Shown in pieces: positions 24,455-33,393 of a stretch of 47,382 bases of DNA. This DNA is from an uncultured Eubacteriales bacterium. Lineage in GTDB: Bacteria > Bacillota > Clostridia > Christensenellales > Borkfalkiaceae. The first letter of the stretch is position 1. Every line of letters starts with the position of its first letter. The notes beneath the pieces are model-generated. The model did no database searches. It had not been told where the DNA came from and worked only from the letters and a program-made list of their open reading frames with translations. The stretch lies in assembly GCA_949747905.1 (NCBI GenBank), contig CATKEF010000037.1, positions 1 to 47,382 of the forward strand. Direction: 5' to 3'. The position numbers and the translations under genes are program-made.

Positions 24455-26059
24455 TTATTTCTTTGCCGATTTATATTTTAACGCATGCTTTATAAATTCA
24501 CGGAATACAGGGTGCGCCGACTGAGGACGTGACTTGAACTCGGGATGGAACTGTACGCCGATATAAAATTCGTTTGCGGGAATTTCAACCGCTTCGACGA
24601 GCGTTCCGTCCGGCGAGGTTCCGGCAATGACCATACCCGCTTTCTCAATCTGTTCTCTGAAATCGTTGTTGAACTCGTATCTGTGACGATGACGCTCGGA
24701 AATCAGTTTTTCCCCGTAAGATTCTTGCATTATTCTGCCGATTACTTTACAGGGATACGCGCCCAAACGCATGGTGCCGCCCATCTTTACGCCGTACTGG
24801 TCGGGCATCAAATCTATTACGCAGTGTTCGGATTCGGGAGCAAACTCCGAAGAATTCGCATCCGCAAAGCCGAGAACGTTCCTCGCATATTCTATTACCG
24901 CAGTCTGCATACCGAGACATATGCCGAAATAAGGAACATTGTTAACGCGGGCGTATTCCGCGCAGAGAACCATTCCTTCTATGCCACGTCCGCCAAAGCC
25001 GCCCGGAACGATAATTCCGTCCACCCCCGCAAGAATTTCCCCGAAATTTTTACGGGTGAGCTCTTCCGTATCCACCCATTTTATTTCCACTTTAGCGGCA
25101 TTTTCGTACCCCGCGTGCGCCAGAGCTTCGGCGACGGAGAGATATGCGTCGTGAAGCTGAACATATTTTCCGCATAGTGCGATTTTTACTTTCTTGTCGC
25201 GCGAACGGATGCGTTGCAACATCTTGTTCCATTCGCTCATATCTATTACGCCGGGAGCAAGTTTAAGGCGTTTGCAAACTATCTCCGAGAAATTGCTCTC
25301 TTCAAGCATATTCGGGCATTCGTAGAGCACGGGCATAGTCATATTTTCTATACAACATTCAGGTTCCACATTACAGAACATTGCGATTTTTGCCCTCACG
25401 TCCGCAGGCATGGGAGCGTCCACGCGCGCAATTATGATATCGGGAGTTATACCCATACCCTGCAGTTCTTTTACCGAATGTTGCGTGGGTTTGGATTTGA
25501 ACTCCTCCGAGCCCGAAATATAGGGAACGAGAGTGACGTGAATAAAACAGCAGTTGTCTCTTCCGACTTCGCGTGCGACCTGACGTATAGCTTCGATAAA
25601 AGGCTGACTCTCTATATCGCCCGTCGTTCCGCCTATTTCGGTGATGACAACGTCCGCGGCGGAAGTTTTTCCGACGTTGTAAATAAAAGTTTTTATTTCG
25701 TTGGTTACGTGAGGGATAACCTGTACGGTCTGACCGAGATATTCTCCGTTGCGTTCTTTGTTCAAAACATTCCAGTATACCTTACCGGTTGTAAGGTTGG
25801 AATACTTATTGAGGTTTTCGTCTATGAAACGCTCGTAATGTCCCAAATCGAGGTCTGTTTCCGCCCCGTCATCGGTGACGAAAACTTCCCCGTGCTGAAA
25901 AGGACTCATTGTACCGGGGTCTATATTTATGTAGGGGTCGAGTTTCTGGGACGCGACTTTATAACCTCTGCATTTCAAAAGTCTGCCGAGCGAAGCCGCG
26001 GTAATGCCTTTGCCGAGTCCGGACACTACTCCGCCCGTTACAAAAATATATTTTGTCAT
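24455..26059 (-). CDS. pyrG: CTP synthase
   Basis: Converts UTP to CTP with ATP and glutamine. The synthetase domain opens with [17 protein letters not shown] and includes [20 protein letters not shown]. The C-terminal class I amidotransferase domain has the catalytic Cys in FGICLGMQ and the His-Glu pair in [10 protein letters not shown]. Its 534 residues are the usual length. The ribosome-binding site GAGGAG is 7 nt from the ATG, and a perfect 8-bp hairpin (26076-26094) lies directly upstream. First gene of pyrG-dapL-malQ. Confidence 0.97.
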   Translation of the reverse strand: MTKYIFVTGGVVSGLGKGITAASLGRLLKCRGYKVASQKLDPYINIDPGTMSPFQHGEVFVTDDGAETDLDLGHYERFIDENLNKYSNLTTGKVYWNVLNKERNGEYLGQTVQVIPHVTNEIKTFIYNVGKTSAADVVITEIGGTTGDIESQPFIEAIRQVAREVGRDNCCFIHVTLVPYISGSEEFKSKPTQHSVKELQGMGITPDIIIARVDAPMPADVRAKIAMFCNVEPECCIENMTMPVLYECPNMLEESNFSEIVCKRLKLAPGVIDMSEWNKMLQRIRSRDKKVKIALCGKYVQLHDAYLSVAEALAHAGYENAAKVEIKWVDTEELTRKNFGEILAGVDGIIVPGGFGGRGIEGMVLCAEYARVNNVPYFGICLGMQTAVIEYARNVLGFADANSSEFAPESEHCVIDLMPDQYGVKMGGTMRLGAYPCKVIGRIMQESYGEKLISERHRHRYEFNNDFREQIEKAGMVIAGTSPDGTLVEAVEIPANEFYIGVQFHPEFKSRPQSAHPVFREFIKHALKYKSAKK

Positions 26060-26075
26060 AAAAAATGCTCCTCAC

Positions 26076-26094
26076 GAATATGTTTCACATATTC
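26076..26094 (-). other. Small hairpin next to the pyrG ribosome-binding site
   Basis: GAATATGT and ACATATTC pair perfectly around a 3-nt loop, 3 nt upstream of the GAGGAG of pyrG. It is too AT-rich and lacks a U-run for a terminator; it could be an mRNA stabiliser or a protein site. No pyrG-type G-rich attenuator leader is visible. Confidence 0.4.
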
Positions 26095-26130
26095 ATCTCT
26101 TTTGATTTATGTTGATTTATTGATATATAC

Positions 26131-26385
26131 TGCGTTCGCTGCGGGATTCCTCGGCTGCGCCTCGGAATAAAAAATGTTGTCCGTAATAACAAAAGATGTC
26201 CGGTAATGGCGCAAGTTACTCGCAAAGACGAACAATGCTTGGAATGGCGAAAAATATTTTGCATAATGCGCCGAAAGGTACCCGGAATATCACGCTTTGT
26301 CATTTTAATGACGCGTTGTCCGTCACCCTGAGCACCTCTTGGCGTCGCCCTGAGCAAAGCGAAGGGTATTGTTCAATGTCGTAAT
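26131..26385. repeat. Intergenic repeat block C (decayed)
   Basis: The 335-nt gap between dapF and pyrG contains degraded members of the repeat family: CTGCGGGATTCCTCGGCTGC near 26140, and CCGTCACCCTGAGCACCTC then GCCCTGAGCAAAGCGAAGGG at 26322-26370. The middle part (TGTCCGTAAT, TGTCCGGTAATG, AATGCTTGGAATGG) looks like mutated tandem copies. Transcripts of dapF probably end here, but no clean terminator is visible. Confidence 0.65.
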
Positions 26386-26394
26386 GCCCAAATT

Positions 26395-27228
26395 TCAGAT
26401 TTCAATATCGCCAGTAAACGCAAGCGTCGCGGGTCCCGTCATATACACGGTCTCGTCTGTATAAACGATTTTGAGATTTCCGCCGCGAAGCGCAACCGTA
26501 ATCTCCTCGCCTTTCTCGCAAAAACCGTTCAGACAAGCCGCAACCGCGCTTGCGCAAGCACCTGTACCGCATGCAAGAGTTTCACCACTCCCGCGTTCCC
26601 AAACGCGCATTTTTAAAGCATTTTTGCCGATAACCTTTACGAATTCGGTATTTATTCTTTCGGGAAACGACCTATGGTTTTCAAACTGTTTACCTGTTTT
26701 CTCTATGTCAAGTCCGTCGGGCTCGGTAAAGACCACGCAATGCGGGTTGCCCATAGATACAAGAGTGACGTTATAATTTTCACCGCCTACGTCCAACGGA
26801 ACGTTCACTACCTTATCGCCGTCGAAAACCGAAGGTATCTGTCTGCCGCCGAGAACGGCTGCGCCCATATCGACTTTTACGCTTGAAACCTTGCCGTCGT
26901 CGCCGAATGTAAATTTCAAAGTTTTTATTCCAGACAGTGTTTCGACAGTACAGGTATCGCCCCGCGCATACCCCAAATCGCGGGCAAGTTTTCCGACGCA
27001 GCGCACTCCGTTGCCGCACATTTTACCTTCCGAACCGTCGGCATTGAACATACGCATTTTACAGTCGGCAACATCCGAACGGCATAATAGAATAACGCCG
27101 TCGCCGCCGATGGAAAAATGTCTGTCCGAAAGCCGCACAGCAAGTTCCTCGGGGTTGTCGAGCTCGGCGCGCATACAGTCGAAATAAATATAGTCGTTAC
27201 CGATGCCGTGCATCTTATAGAATTTCAT
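26395..27228 (-). CDS. dapF: Diaminopimelate epimerase
   Basis: Cofactor-free racemase that converts LL- to meso-diaminopimelate for lysine and peptidoglycan. The two catalytic cysteines are in MCGNGVRCVGK and LACGTGACAS. The N-terminus MHGIGNDYIYFDC and the final MTGPATLAFTGDI are family hallmarks. The ATG at 27228 is preferred (277 residues): GGAG precedes it by about 5 nt and it fits the family start. A TTG at 27243 overlapping the purA stop would add five residues. It forms an operon with purA (11-nt gap) and functionally pairs with DapL. Confidence 0.95.
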   Translation of the reverse strand: MKFYKMHGIGNDYIYFDCMRAELDNPEELAVRLSDRHFSIGGDGVILLCRSDVADCKMRMFNADGSEGKMCGNGVRCVGKLARDLGYARGDTCTVETLSGIKTLKFTFGDDGKVSSVKVDMGAAVLGGRQIPSVFDGDKVVNVPLDVGGENYNVTLVSMGNPHCVVFTEPDGLDIEKTGKQFENHRSFPERINTEFVKVIGKNALKMRVWERGSGETLACGTGACASAVAACLNGFCEKGEEITVALRGGNLKIVYTDETVYMTGPATLAFTGDIEI

Positions 27229-27239
27229 ATCGCTCCGAA

Positions 27240-28520
27240 TCAATACATCTCGATGCAGGCTTCGCGTTCGGCACCTACCGAAACGTATTTTATTTTACAC
27301 TCGCAGAGTTTTTCCAAAAGTTTTATATAGTCGAGCGCTTCTTTGGGCAAATCTTCCTTTTTTCTGCACCTGGTAATATCGCAGTTCCAGCCCTTGACTT
27401 TTTCGAAAACGGGCTTACAGTCGTCCAGAACGTCGGTAAAGGGAAATTCGTCTATCCTCTTTCCGTCGAGCATGTAATGAGTACAGATTTCTATCTCTTC
27501 GTAACCGTCTAAAACGTCCAGTTTCGTAAGGGCTATTTCGTCCGCGCCCTGACAACGTATTCCGTAACGGGAAGCCACCACGTCGAAAGGTCCCACTCTT
27601 CTGGGTCTGCCCGTCGCCGCGCCGTATTCTCCGCCCGACTCACGAAGTTTTTCCGCCTCTTTACCAAAATATTCGCAGGTAAAAGGACCTGCGCCCACGC
27701 AACTCGAATATGCCTTCATTATGCCTATGGAATTGTCGAGCTTGAGATTGGGAACGCCTGCCCCTATGGGCGCATACGCCGCAATTGTCGACGAAGACGA
27801 CGTATAGGGCACTATGCCGAAATCGATATCGCGAAGCGCGCCGAGCTGAGCTTCGAACATTATGCTTTTGCCCGATTTGTTCGCATTGTTGAGATAAAGT
27901 CCCGTATCGGTCACATAATCTTTTAAGGGCGCTCCGTAAGTTTCGAAATATTCAATCATTTCCTCCGCCGTGACGGGTTCGAAACCATATGCCTTTATTG
28001 TCATATTTTTCCAAGCGACAATATCGGGTATACGCTTATAGAGAAGTTCCGTATTCAGAAGCTCGCCCATACGGAACGCTTTTTTCATATATTTATCCGC
28101 ATACACGGGAGCAATGCCGCGGCGCGTCGAGCCGTACGGTTTACCCGTGGCTTTCGTGAGCCTGTCCTCTTCCATAATATCCTGCAAAACGTTATAAGGC
28201 ATTGTTATTACGGCTTTATCGCTGATTTTGAGATTGTCGGGTGTGATTTTAATACCCGCGTCTCTAAGTCTCTGTATTTCGCCGCAGAGGTGTTTAATAT
28301 CTATGACCATACCGCAGCCGAGCACATTAACGACGTTTTCGCGTAAAATGCCCGAAGGCAGCAGATTGAGTATAAACCTGCCCTTTTCGTTGATTACCGT
28401 ATGCCCTGCGTTGTTGCCGCCCTGATAACGGCACACCACGTCGAACTTTTCGGAAAGGAGGTCAACCATTCTTCCTTTTCCTTCGTCGCCCCAGTTGATT
28501 CCACATATACTTGTAAGCAT
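27240..28520 (-). CDS. purA: Adenylosuccinate synthetase
   Basis: First committed step from IMP to AMP: IMP, aspartate and GTP to adenylosuccinate. The P-loop-like GINWGDEGKGRMVD and GGNNAGHTV at the N-terminus are diagnostic, together with GSTRRGIAPVYADK, VGAGPFTCE and TGRPRRVGPFD. The ATG at 28520 gives 426 residues and is preceded by AGAGGAAG; an upstream TTG would place the ribosome-binding site inside the protein. It has its own consensus promoter and a 110-nt leader containing two strong hairpins. Confidence 0.96.
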   Translation of the reverse strand: MLTSICGINWGDEGKGRMVDLLSEKFDVVCRYQGGNNAGHTVINEKGRFILNLLPSGILRENVVNVLGCGMVIDIKHLCGEIQRLRDAGIKITPDNLKISDKAVITMPYNVLQDIMEEDRLTKATGKPYGSTRRGIAPVYADKYMKKAFRMGELLNTELLYKRIPDIVAWKNMTIKAYGFEPVTAEEMIEYFETYGAPLKDYVTDTGLYLNNANKSGKSIMFEAQLGALRDIDFGIVPYTSSSSTIAAYAPIGAGVPNLKLDNSIGIMKAYSSCVGAGPFTCEYFGKEAEKLRESGGEYGAATGRPRRVGPFDVVASRYGIRCQGADEIALTKLDVLDGYEEIEICTHYMLDGKRIDEFPFTDVLDDCKPVFEKVKGWNCDITRCRKKEDLPKEALDYIKLLEKLCECKIKYVSVGAEREACIEMY

Positions 28521-28551
28521 TTTTATCTTCCTCTGCAAAATTAAATTACCC

Positions 28552-28617
28552 GTTTTCGGGTCAAGCCCGAAAACATACGGACGGCGGTTTTCGAATACTC
28601 AAACTCACGAAAACCGC
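28552..28617 (-). promoter_or_regulatory. Structured purA leader with competing hairpins
   Basis: Read on the minus strand: a 10-bp hairpin (28608-28617 with 28584-28593) and then a 9-bp hairpin (28566-28574 with 28552-28560). The 3' arm of the first (CGAAAACC) can instead pair with the 5' arm of the second (GTTTTCGG), so the two folds exclude each other, as in attenuators. The second is followed only by GGTAATTTAATTTT, a weak U-tract. It matches no riboswitch class I recognise. Confidence 0.55.
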
Positions 28618-28638
28618 AACAGTTACAATACATATTTT

Positions 28639-28667
28639 ATTATACTTTAACGGCGGCGTTAAGTCAA
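28639..28667 (-). promoter_or_regulatory. purA promoter
   Basis: TTGACT at 28662-28667, a 17-bp spacer, and exact TATAAT at 28639-28644 reading toward purA. The -35 box overlaps the stop codon region of the upstream ClC gene. Transcription would begin near 28632. Confidence 0.85.
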
Positions 28668-30046
28668 GCGTTACCGTCTTTTTTACAGTCAATATCGAGC
28701 TTTTCTTCTTTCACGTAAGAGCTGAGAAGTTTTTCGTACAACGGTTCTGTTTTGAACATGTAACCTACCGCGCAACCTATAACAACTCCTATCAGCGCAG
28801 GCAAAAAATCGACGAATTGACCGGTAAGCTCAAACACCATAACGCAGCCTGTAACGGGCGCCTTTATAACCGACGTAAAGAATACCGCCATACAGATTAT
28901 TACAAGATAATCGCCGCATTCCGACGAAAAGCCTATTCCGGAAAACAGAACGGACAAAAGAGCGCCCGTACCCGCGCCGATTGCAAGCATGGGCACGAAT
29001 ACTCCGCAAGGCACGCCGCAGCCGATAGTCAGCGCGGCGGAAATTGTTCTTATCGCAACTATTATCAACAGACTTACCGCAACTCCGAGTCCGAAAACGC
29101 CCGTCAGAGTTATTTCGCCCGTTCCGCCCGACGCCAGAGCGCCGATAAAAGAGTGTCCGCCGCCCATAGCATAGACTGTGATAAGTCCGAAAGCCCCCGC
29201 TAACACGAACGGTATCTGAAATTTACCAATACCCTTTAAAAAAGTAATGCGCTTCATCAACTTTCTGACGACAAAGACCAAATGATAGAACGCAACCCCG
29301 AAAAGCGCCGTAATAACGGACGCAAGTATGAGATACAGATACGAAATCGCGTCGAAATCGCAGAAAACAAAATTCTCGAACGAAAAACCAACTTCGAAAC
29401 CGAGTGCGGGACGTATCGAATTGCGCGTAAACAGAGCGCATATAACGCTCACCGCCGAGCACACGAAAAGACGCGGAGAAAAAGCACGGAACGCTTCCTC
29501 CATCGCAAACACCACTCCCGTCAACGGCGCGTTGAAAGCAACGGCGAAACCCGCGCTCGAGCCTGCGGCAATCTGCAACCTTTTCGTCATACTGTTGCGT
29601 TTAAGCAAACTTGCGGAGCCGCCGCCGACGCACGCGCCCAACTCCACCGAAGGTCCCTCCGCGCCCGCGGCATAACCGAGAAACACGCAGGCAAGCGAAG
29701 TTGCGAACATCGTACAGAGGGTTATATACCACCTTAGCGGCACGATTCCGCGCGACGCGCCCTCAGTCTGCGGTATTCCGCTGCCGCGCACCGTAGGAAC
29801 GAAGCGCACGATTGTTCCGATAACGAGCGAACCCGCCGCAAGCCCCAGAAAAAGCACGGGTATAAAAGCGGGATTTTCAAGTACGAGCTTATACAAAGCA
29901 ACCGATTTTTCCTCGCCGATAACGGTTAAAATATTGTAAAACGTGACGATTATGCCAGAAAAAACACCCGTAAGCACGCTGAGCACAAACAGGTTTACCG
30001 TTTCGTCCGAAAACGCTTTTAATTGTTGTTTTGTTCCGTCTTTCAT
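28664..30046 (-). CDS. ClC-family chloride channel/antiporter
   Basis: Integral membrane protein of 460 residues with about ten or more hydrophobic helices. The three chloride-site signatures are present: GSGIPQTEG, the gating-glutamate motif AGAEGPSVELG, and GCGVPCGVFVP. No C-terminal CBS domains follow, so it is the short prokaryotic form that usually exchanges chloride (or fluoride/nitrate) for protons; fluoride specificity is not suggested because no fluoride riboswitch is seen upstream. The ATG has no ribosome-binding site, and the -10 box ends 11 nt before it, giving a near-leaderless mRNA. Confidence 0.93.
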   Translation of the reverse strand: MKDGTKQQLKAFSDETVNLFVLSVLTGVFSGIIVTFYNILTVIGEEKSVALYKLVLENPAFIPVLFLGLAAGSLVIGTIVRFVPTVRGSGIPQTEGASRGIVPLRWYITLCTMFATSLACVFLGYAAGAEGPSVELGACVGGGSASLLKRNSMTKRLQIAAGSSAGFAVAFNAPLTGVVFAMEEAFRAFSPRLFVCSAVSVICALFTRNSIRPALGFEVGFSFENFVFCDFDAISYLYLILASVITALFGVAFYHLVFVVRKLMKRITFLKGIGKFQIPFVLAGAFGLITVYAMGGGHSFIGALASGGTGEITLTGVFGLGVAVSLLIIVAIRTISAALTIGCGVPCGVFVPMLAIGAGTGALLSVLFSGIGFSSECGDYLVIICMAVFFTSVIKAPVTGCVMVFELTGQFVDFLPALIGVVIGCAVGYMFKTEPLYEKLLSSYVKEEKLDIDCKKDGNA

Positions 30047-30057
30047 TTACGACGGAA

Positions 30058-30086
30058 ATTATACCATACCGTACCGTCAATGTCAA
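30058..30086 (-). promoter_or_regulatory. Consensus promoter of the ClC gene, near-leaderless
   Basis: Exact TTGACA at 30081-30086 and exact TATAAT at 30058-30063 with a 17-bp spacer. The start codon begins at 30046, so the predicted leader is about 5 nt. Confidence 0.88.
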
Positions 30087-30125
30087 TTTACGGAAAGGAC
30101 AGTTTGGCGACATAGAGAATTTGCG

Positions 30126-30156
30126 CAAAATATAACCCCGCCGTAAAGCGGGGTTT
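30126..30156 (-). terminator. Terminator after the GNAT gene
   Basis: 8-bp GC-rich stem (30148-30155 with 30134-30141) and 6-nt loop, followed on the minus strand by ATATTTTG. It separates the acetyltransferase gene from the ClC promoter. Confidence 0.65.
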
Positions 30157-30225
30157 GACATAAAGATTTTTATCCGCGAACCGACAAATGAACTACTGTA
30201 TTTTTAAGCGACAAATTGAAATTTA

Positions 30226-30672
30226 TCACAATGTCTTTACAAAGTAAATCATATCTGCAAGCTGTATTCCGCATTCGTACATCGCGTGGTCGTAATTATC
30301 TGTAAAAAAGTTTTTAATTGTGTGCGAACGCTTAAACCCGCAACTCTCGTAAAACGGAACGGTCAGCGGGCTATCGCCCGTGCCGGCTTGTAAAGCGGTA
30401 TAATCTTTATTATAATGCTCACAAACAAAATCAACCAACTTTTTGGCATAGCCTTGCCGCTTGAATTGCGGCTCTACGGCAAGATTTTTGATTTCCAGAA
30501 CACCGTTGCCTTCGTCGCAGACTACGATTTCCGCCTTTACGCCGTTATCGTCAAGAACGTACATTGTACCTTTATCAAGATACTTTTCAATCATACTTTC
30601 CTGTTCGTCCGCAAGCAGTAACAACCGCAAATATTCTCGTTTATTATTTACTTTATATATTTTCATTCTCAC
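30226..30672 (-). CDS. GNAT-family N-acetyltransferase
   Basis: 148-residue acetyl-CoA-dependent acetyltransferase of unknown substrate. The GNAT core is visible: strand 4 with EIKNLAVEPQFKRQGYAKKLVDFV contains the acetyl-CoA pyrophosphate loop Q/RxxGxA/G (KRQGYA), and FYESCGFKRSH is the usual motif B end. The start is either GTG at 30672 or ATG at 30666; GGAA lies about 8 nt before the GTG. A probable promoter (TATAAT at 30700-30705 with a weak TTGCTT) precedes it, and it is a single-gene unit. Confidence 0.9.
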   Translation of the reverse strand: MRMKIYKVNNKREYLRLLLLADEQESMIEKYLDKGTMYVLDDNGVKAEIVVCDEGNGVLEIKNLAVEPQFKRQGYAKKLVDFVCEHYNKDYTALQAGTGDSPLTVPFYESCGFKRSHTIKNFFTDNYDHAMYECGIQLADMIYFVKTL

Positions 30673-30699
30673 CGATAAATTTCCGTTTATAGTACAGTC

Positions 30700-30728
30700 A
30701 TTATATCAAGACGGCAATAAAAAAGCAA
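30700..30728 (-). promoter_or_regulatory. Probable promoter of the GNAT gene
   Basis: TATAAT at 30700-30705 on the minus strand, with TTGCTT 17 bp upstream (30723-30728). The -35 box lies inside the glnN terminator stem, so the two signals overlap. Confidence 0.5.
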
Positions 30729-30755
30729 GAAAAGATAATTCTTTCCTTGCTTTTT
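30711..30755 (-). terminator. glnN terminator
   Basis: 15-bp stem (30741-30755 with 30720-30734, one wobble pair), 6-nt loop, then TTTTTTATT on the minus strand. It lies about 40 nt after the glnN stop. Confidence 0.85.
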
Positions 30756-30793
30756 GTTCACTATGAATTACAGCTTAAAGCGGGGCTTTATAT

Positions 30794-32875
30794 TTATTTT
30801 ACGCCGTACAAAATGTCAAAGTAAGTGGGATAAGGCCAAAACTCGGACGAAGTCAGAGTTTCCATTTCGTCCGCATACTGACGTACCTTTTCCATATCGG
30901 GAATTATTACGTGCGCCATTGCCTGCGAAGCGGGAATAACGTCGTCCTTGTCTATTTTTTTAAGGTCGCGCTCGAGTTTTGTTATTGCTTCGAACTCTTT
31001 GTCGTTCAGATCGGAGAGCTTTTCTATGAGTTCCGTCTCCGTTTTGCAGGGCAATTTAGAAGAGATTGCCTGCTTTGAAGCAAGATTCTGACAAAGCTCC
31101 GCGATAAAATCGGAAACGGCGGGAATTATATCGCGCTTTGCCATTTCCAGCATCGTCAAAGCCTCTATATTTATTATTTTAATATAGTTTTCGAGACGGA
31201 TGTCAGCCCTCGCGACCGCTTCCGCTCTGGTATACACGCCCTGTCTCACATATACGTCTATATTTTTATCCTCGTACAAAACGGGCACCGCGTCGGCAGT
31301 GTTTTTGTTGTTCAGAAGTCCGCGTTTCGCCGCCTCGGGCTCCCATTCGGGGCCGTAACCGTCGAGGTTGAAAATTATGCGGTAATGGGCTTTCAGTTCG
31401 CGGGAAATAACCGCCTCCGCCGCTTTTTCCAAATCTTTCGCTCCCTCCAACTCGTCCGCAAACTGCTGAAAAGCGTCGGCAACTATAGTGTTAAGGCAAG
31501 TATTCGCGTCGGACACGTTAGCGGAAGAACCGAGCATGCGGAACTCGAACTTGTTGCCCGTAAAAGCAAATGGCGAAGTTCTGTTTCTGTCCGTGGTATC
31601 TTTGGGAAAAATGGGGGATACAGGAACGCCTATACTTCCCTTTTCAGCCTTTGCCGCCGTATAGTTTTTACCTTTTACGATACAATCCACTATCGCGCCG
31701 AGCTGGTCGCCGAGGTAAACGGATATGATTGCGGGAGGCGCCTCGTCCGCGCCCAGTCTATGGTCGTTGCCTGCGGAAGAGATAGCCGCGCGCATAGGTC
31801 CCTGATAATCGTCCACGGCTTTTATTATTGCCGTTAAAACAAGTTTGAAAAGCGTGTTGCTCTCGGGAGATTTTCCGGGATTGAGCAGATTATACCCCGT
31901 ATCCGTCGAAAGCGACCAGTTATTGTGTTTGCCGCTTCCGTTTATGCCGCGGAAAGGTTTTTCGTGAAGGAGACAGACGAGATTGTGTTTTTTCGCCACG
32001 TTCTTCATTATCTCCATTGTAAGCATATTCGCATCTACAGCCGTCGTTGTGGAAGAAAACACCGGCGCCATTTCGTGCTGAGCGGGCGCGACTTCGTTGT
32101 GTTTGGTTTTAGAGAGTACGCCGTAGCTCCAGAGTTCGTTATCCAAATCACGCATAAACGCCGCAACCGTGGGTTTCAACGCTCCGAAATAATGGTCCTC
32201 GAGCTCCTGTCCGCGAGTGACGGGCGCACCGAAAAGAGTCCTTCCCGTGAGCCTCAAATCCTTTCTTTTCTCGTATTCCTCCTCGGAAATAAGGAAATAT
32301 TCCTGTTCGGGACCTGCTTCCGTGGATACTTTTTTGCAGTTTATTCCGAACAGTTTCAAAATTCTCTTCGCCTGTTTGTCAAGCGCTGTCATAGAACGCA
32401 GAAGGGGCGCTTTTTTATCGAGCGTTTCGCCCGTATACGAAACGAACACGGTCGGTATGTACAAGGTCCCGTCTTTGACGAAAGCGGGCGAAGTAGGGTC
32501 CCACGCGGTATAGCCGCGCGCGATATAAGTGGCGCGCGACCCACCCGAAGGGAAACTGGAAGCGTCCGATTCGCCGACTATTAGGCTCTTGCCCGTCAGT
32601 CGCATAATCACTTTGTCGCCATCGGGTTCTATGAAACTGTCGTGCTTTTCCGCGGTCAGTCCCGTAAGCGGCTGAAACCAGTGGGTGTAATGGGTGGCAC
32701 CTTTGGATACCGCCCAGTCTTTCATCGCCGCAGCAACGGCGCCCGCTATAGAAACGTCAAGCTGTTTGCCCGCTTCTATCGTTTCCCTCAAAGCCGCGTA
32801 GACTTCTTTGGGAAGGGTGTTTTTCTGAACGGAATCGTTAAAAACGTTTTCGCCGAACGCTTCGGGAAGATTCAT
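30794..32875 (-). CDS. glnN: Glutamine synthetase type III
   Basis: Assimilates ammonia: glutamate, ammonia and ATP to glutamine. The 693-residue length and the N-terminal FGENVFND with THYTHWFQPLTG are specific for the large GlnN form rather than GlnA. Active-site blocks include EAGPEQEYFLI, HEKPFRGINGSGKHNNWS and the Arg/Glu-rich RNRTSPFAFTGNKFEFR. AGGAG is about 6 nt before the ATG, and it has its own consensus promoter. It is monocistronic with a strong terminator. No PII protein gene is adjacent. Confidence 0.97.
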   Translation of the reverse strand: MNLPEAFGENVFNDSVQKNTLPKEVYAALRETIEAGKQLDVSIAGAVAAAMKDWAVSKGATHYTHWFQPLTGLTAEKHDSFIEPDGDKVIMRLTGKSLIVGESDASSFPSGGSRATYIARGYTAWDPTSPAFVKDGTLYIPTVFVSYTGETLDKKAPLLRSMTALDKQAKRILKLFGINCKKVSTEAGPEQEYFLISEEEYEKRKDLRLTGRTLFGAPVTRGQELEDHYFGALKPTVAAFMRDLDNELWSYGVLSKTKHNEVAPAQHEMAPVFSSTTTAVDANMLTMEIMKNVAKKHNLVCLLHEKPFRGINGSGKHNNWSLSTDTGYNLLNPGKSPESNTLFKLVLTAIIKAVDDYQGPMRAAISSAGNDHRLGADEAPPAIISVYLGDQLGAIVDCIVKGKNYTAAKAEKGSIGVPVSPIFPKDTTDRNRTSPFAFTGNKFEFRMLGSSANVSDANTCLNTIVADAFQQFADELEGAKDLEKAAEAVISRELKAHYRIIFNLDGYGPEWEPEAAKRGLLNNKNTADAVPVLYEDKNIDVYVRQGVYTRAEAVARADIRLENYIKIINIEALTMLEMAKRDIIPAVSDFIAELCQNLASKQAISSKLPCKTETELIEKLSDLNDKEFEAITKLERDLKKIDKDDVIPASQAMAHVIIPDMEKVRQYADEMETLTSSEFWPYPTYFDILYGVK

Positions 32876-32905
32876 ATGTTTCTCCTTGAAATATATTACA
32901 GAAAG

Positions 32906-32934
32906 ATTATAAAATAAAGGCGCGAATTAGTCAA
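32906..32934 (-). promoter_or_regulatory. glnN promoter
   Basis: TTGACT at 32929-32934, a 17-bp spacer, and exact TATAAT at 32906-32911. The leader would be about 25 nt and carries AAGGAG. Confidence 0.85.
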
Positions 32935-32995
32935 ATCAATAGAGGAAATTTATCGTTTACCTTAATTTATGTGCGATATAAGCAAAAGTTATCGA

Positions 32996-33375
32996 CTTTG
33001 ACAGAACTTCAGCCCCCTCGCTACGCTCGGGGTGACAAAAACGAATTCGGAGGGACAATAAAAACGAATTCGGTGTGAAAAAGATAAATTCAATATGACA
33101 GCGATGAATTCGGGATGACAATACTGTCTCGCGGTGACAACGGGTCGTCACTTCAAGCAATGATGTCATACTGAGCCGCAGGCGAAGGACCCCGTGTTTC
33201 GCAAAGGCTCGACACGACAAAAAACATCATCAAAAGCTTTTTTGTCTTCCGAGCAACGGAGCCCCCCTTTTACAAGCCTCGGAGTGACAACGGGTTGACG
33301 CTTCATTCATGGGTTGTCATCCCGAGCAACGCGAGAGACCATTCTCTGTCGTTCAGGGTCACAAGAGTAAACCGC
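32996..33375. repeat. Intergenic repeat block D, the largest
   Basis: The 518-nt gap between the polymerase gene and glnN is almost filled by the repeat family. Recognisable units: CCCTCGCTACGCTCGGGGTG near 33015, GTCATACTGAGCCGCAGGCG at about 33165, and GTCATCCCGAGCAACGCGAG at 33316-33362. Between 33040 and 33120 there are about four imperfect 20-25 nt tandem units of the type GATGAATTCGGGATGACA. No ORF with start signals is visible. Confidence 0.75.
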
Positions 33376-33393
33376 CCAACATAGCTGAAAATT

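Noticed and set aside
25214-26170. Plus-strand open frame of 318 codons opposite pyrG
   Set aside because: Shadow of pyrG; composition is reverse-strand-like and there is no SD.
32996-33375. Block D as a CRISPR array
   Set aside because: Units are irregular in length, strongly diverged and palindromic without uniform spacers, and no cas genes are present.
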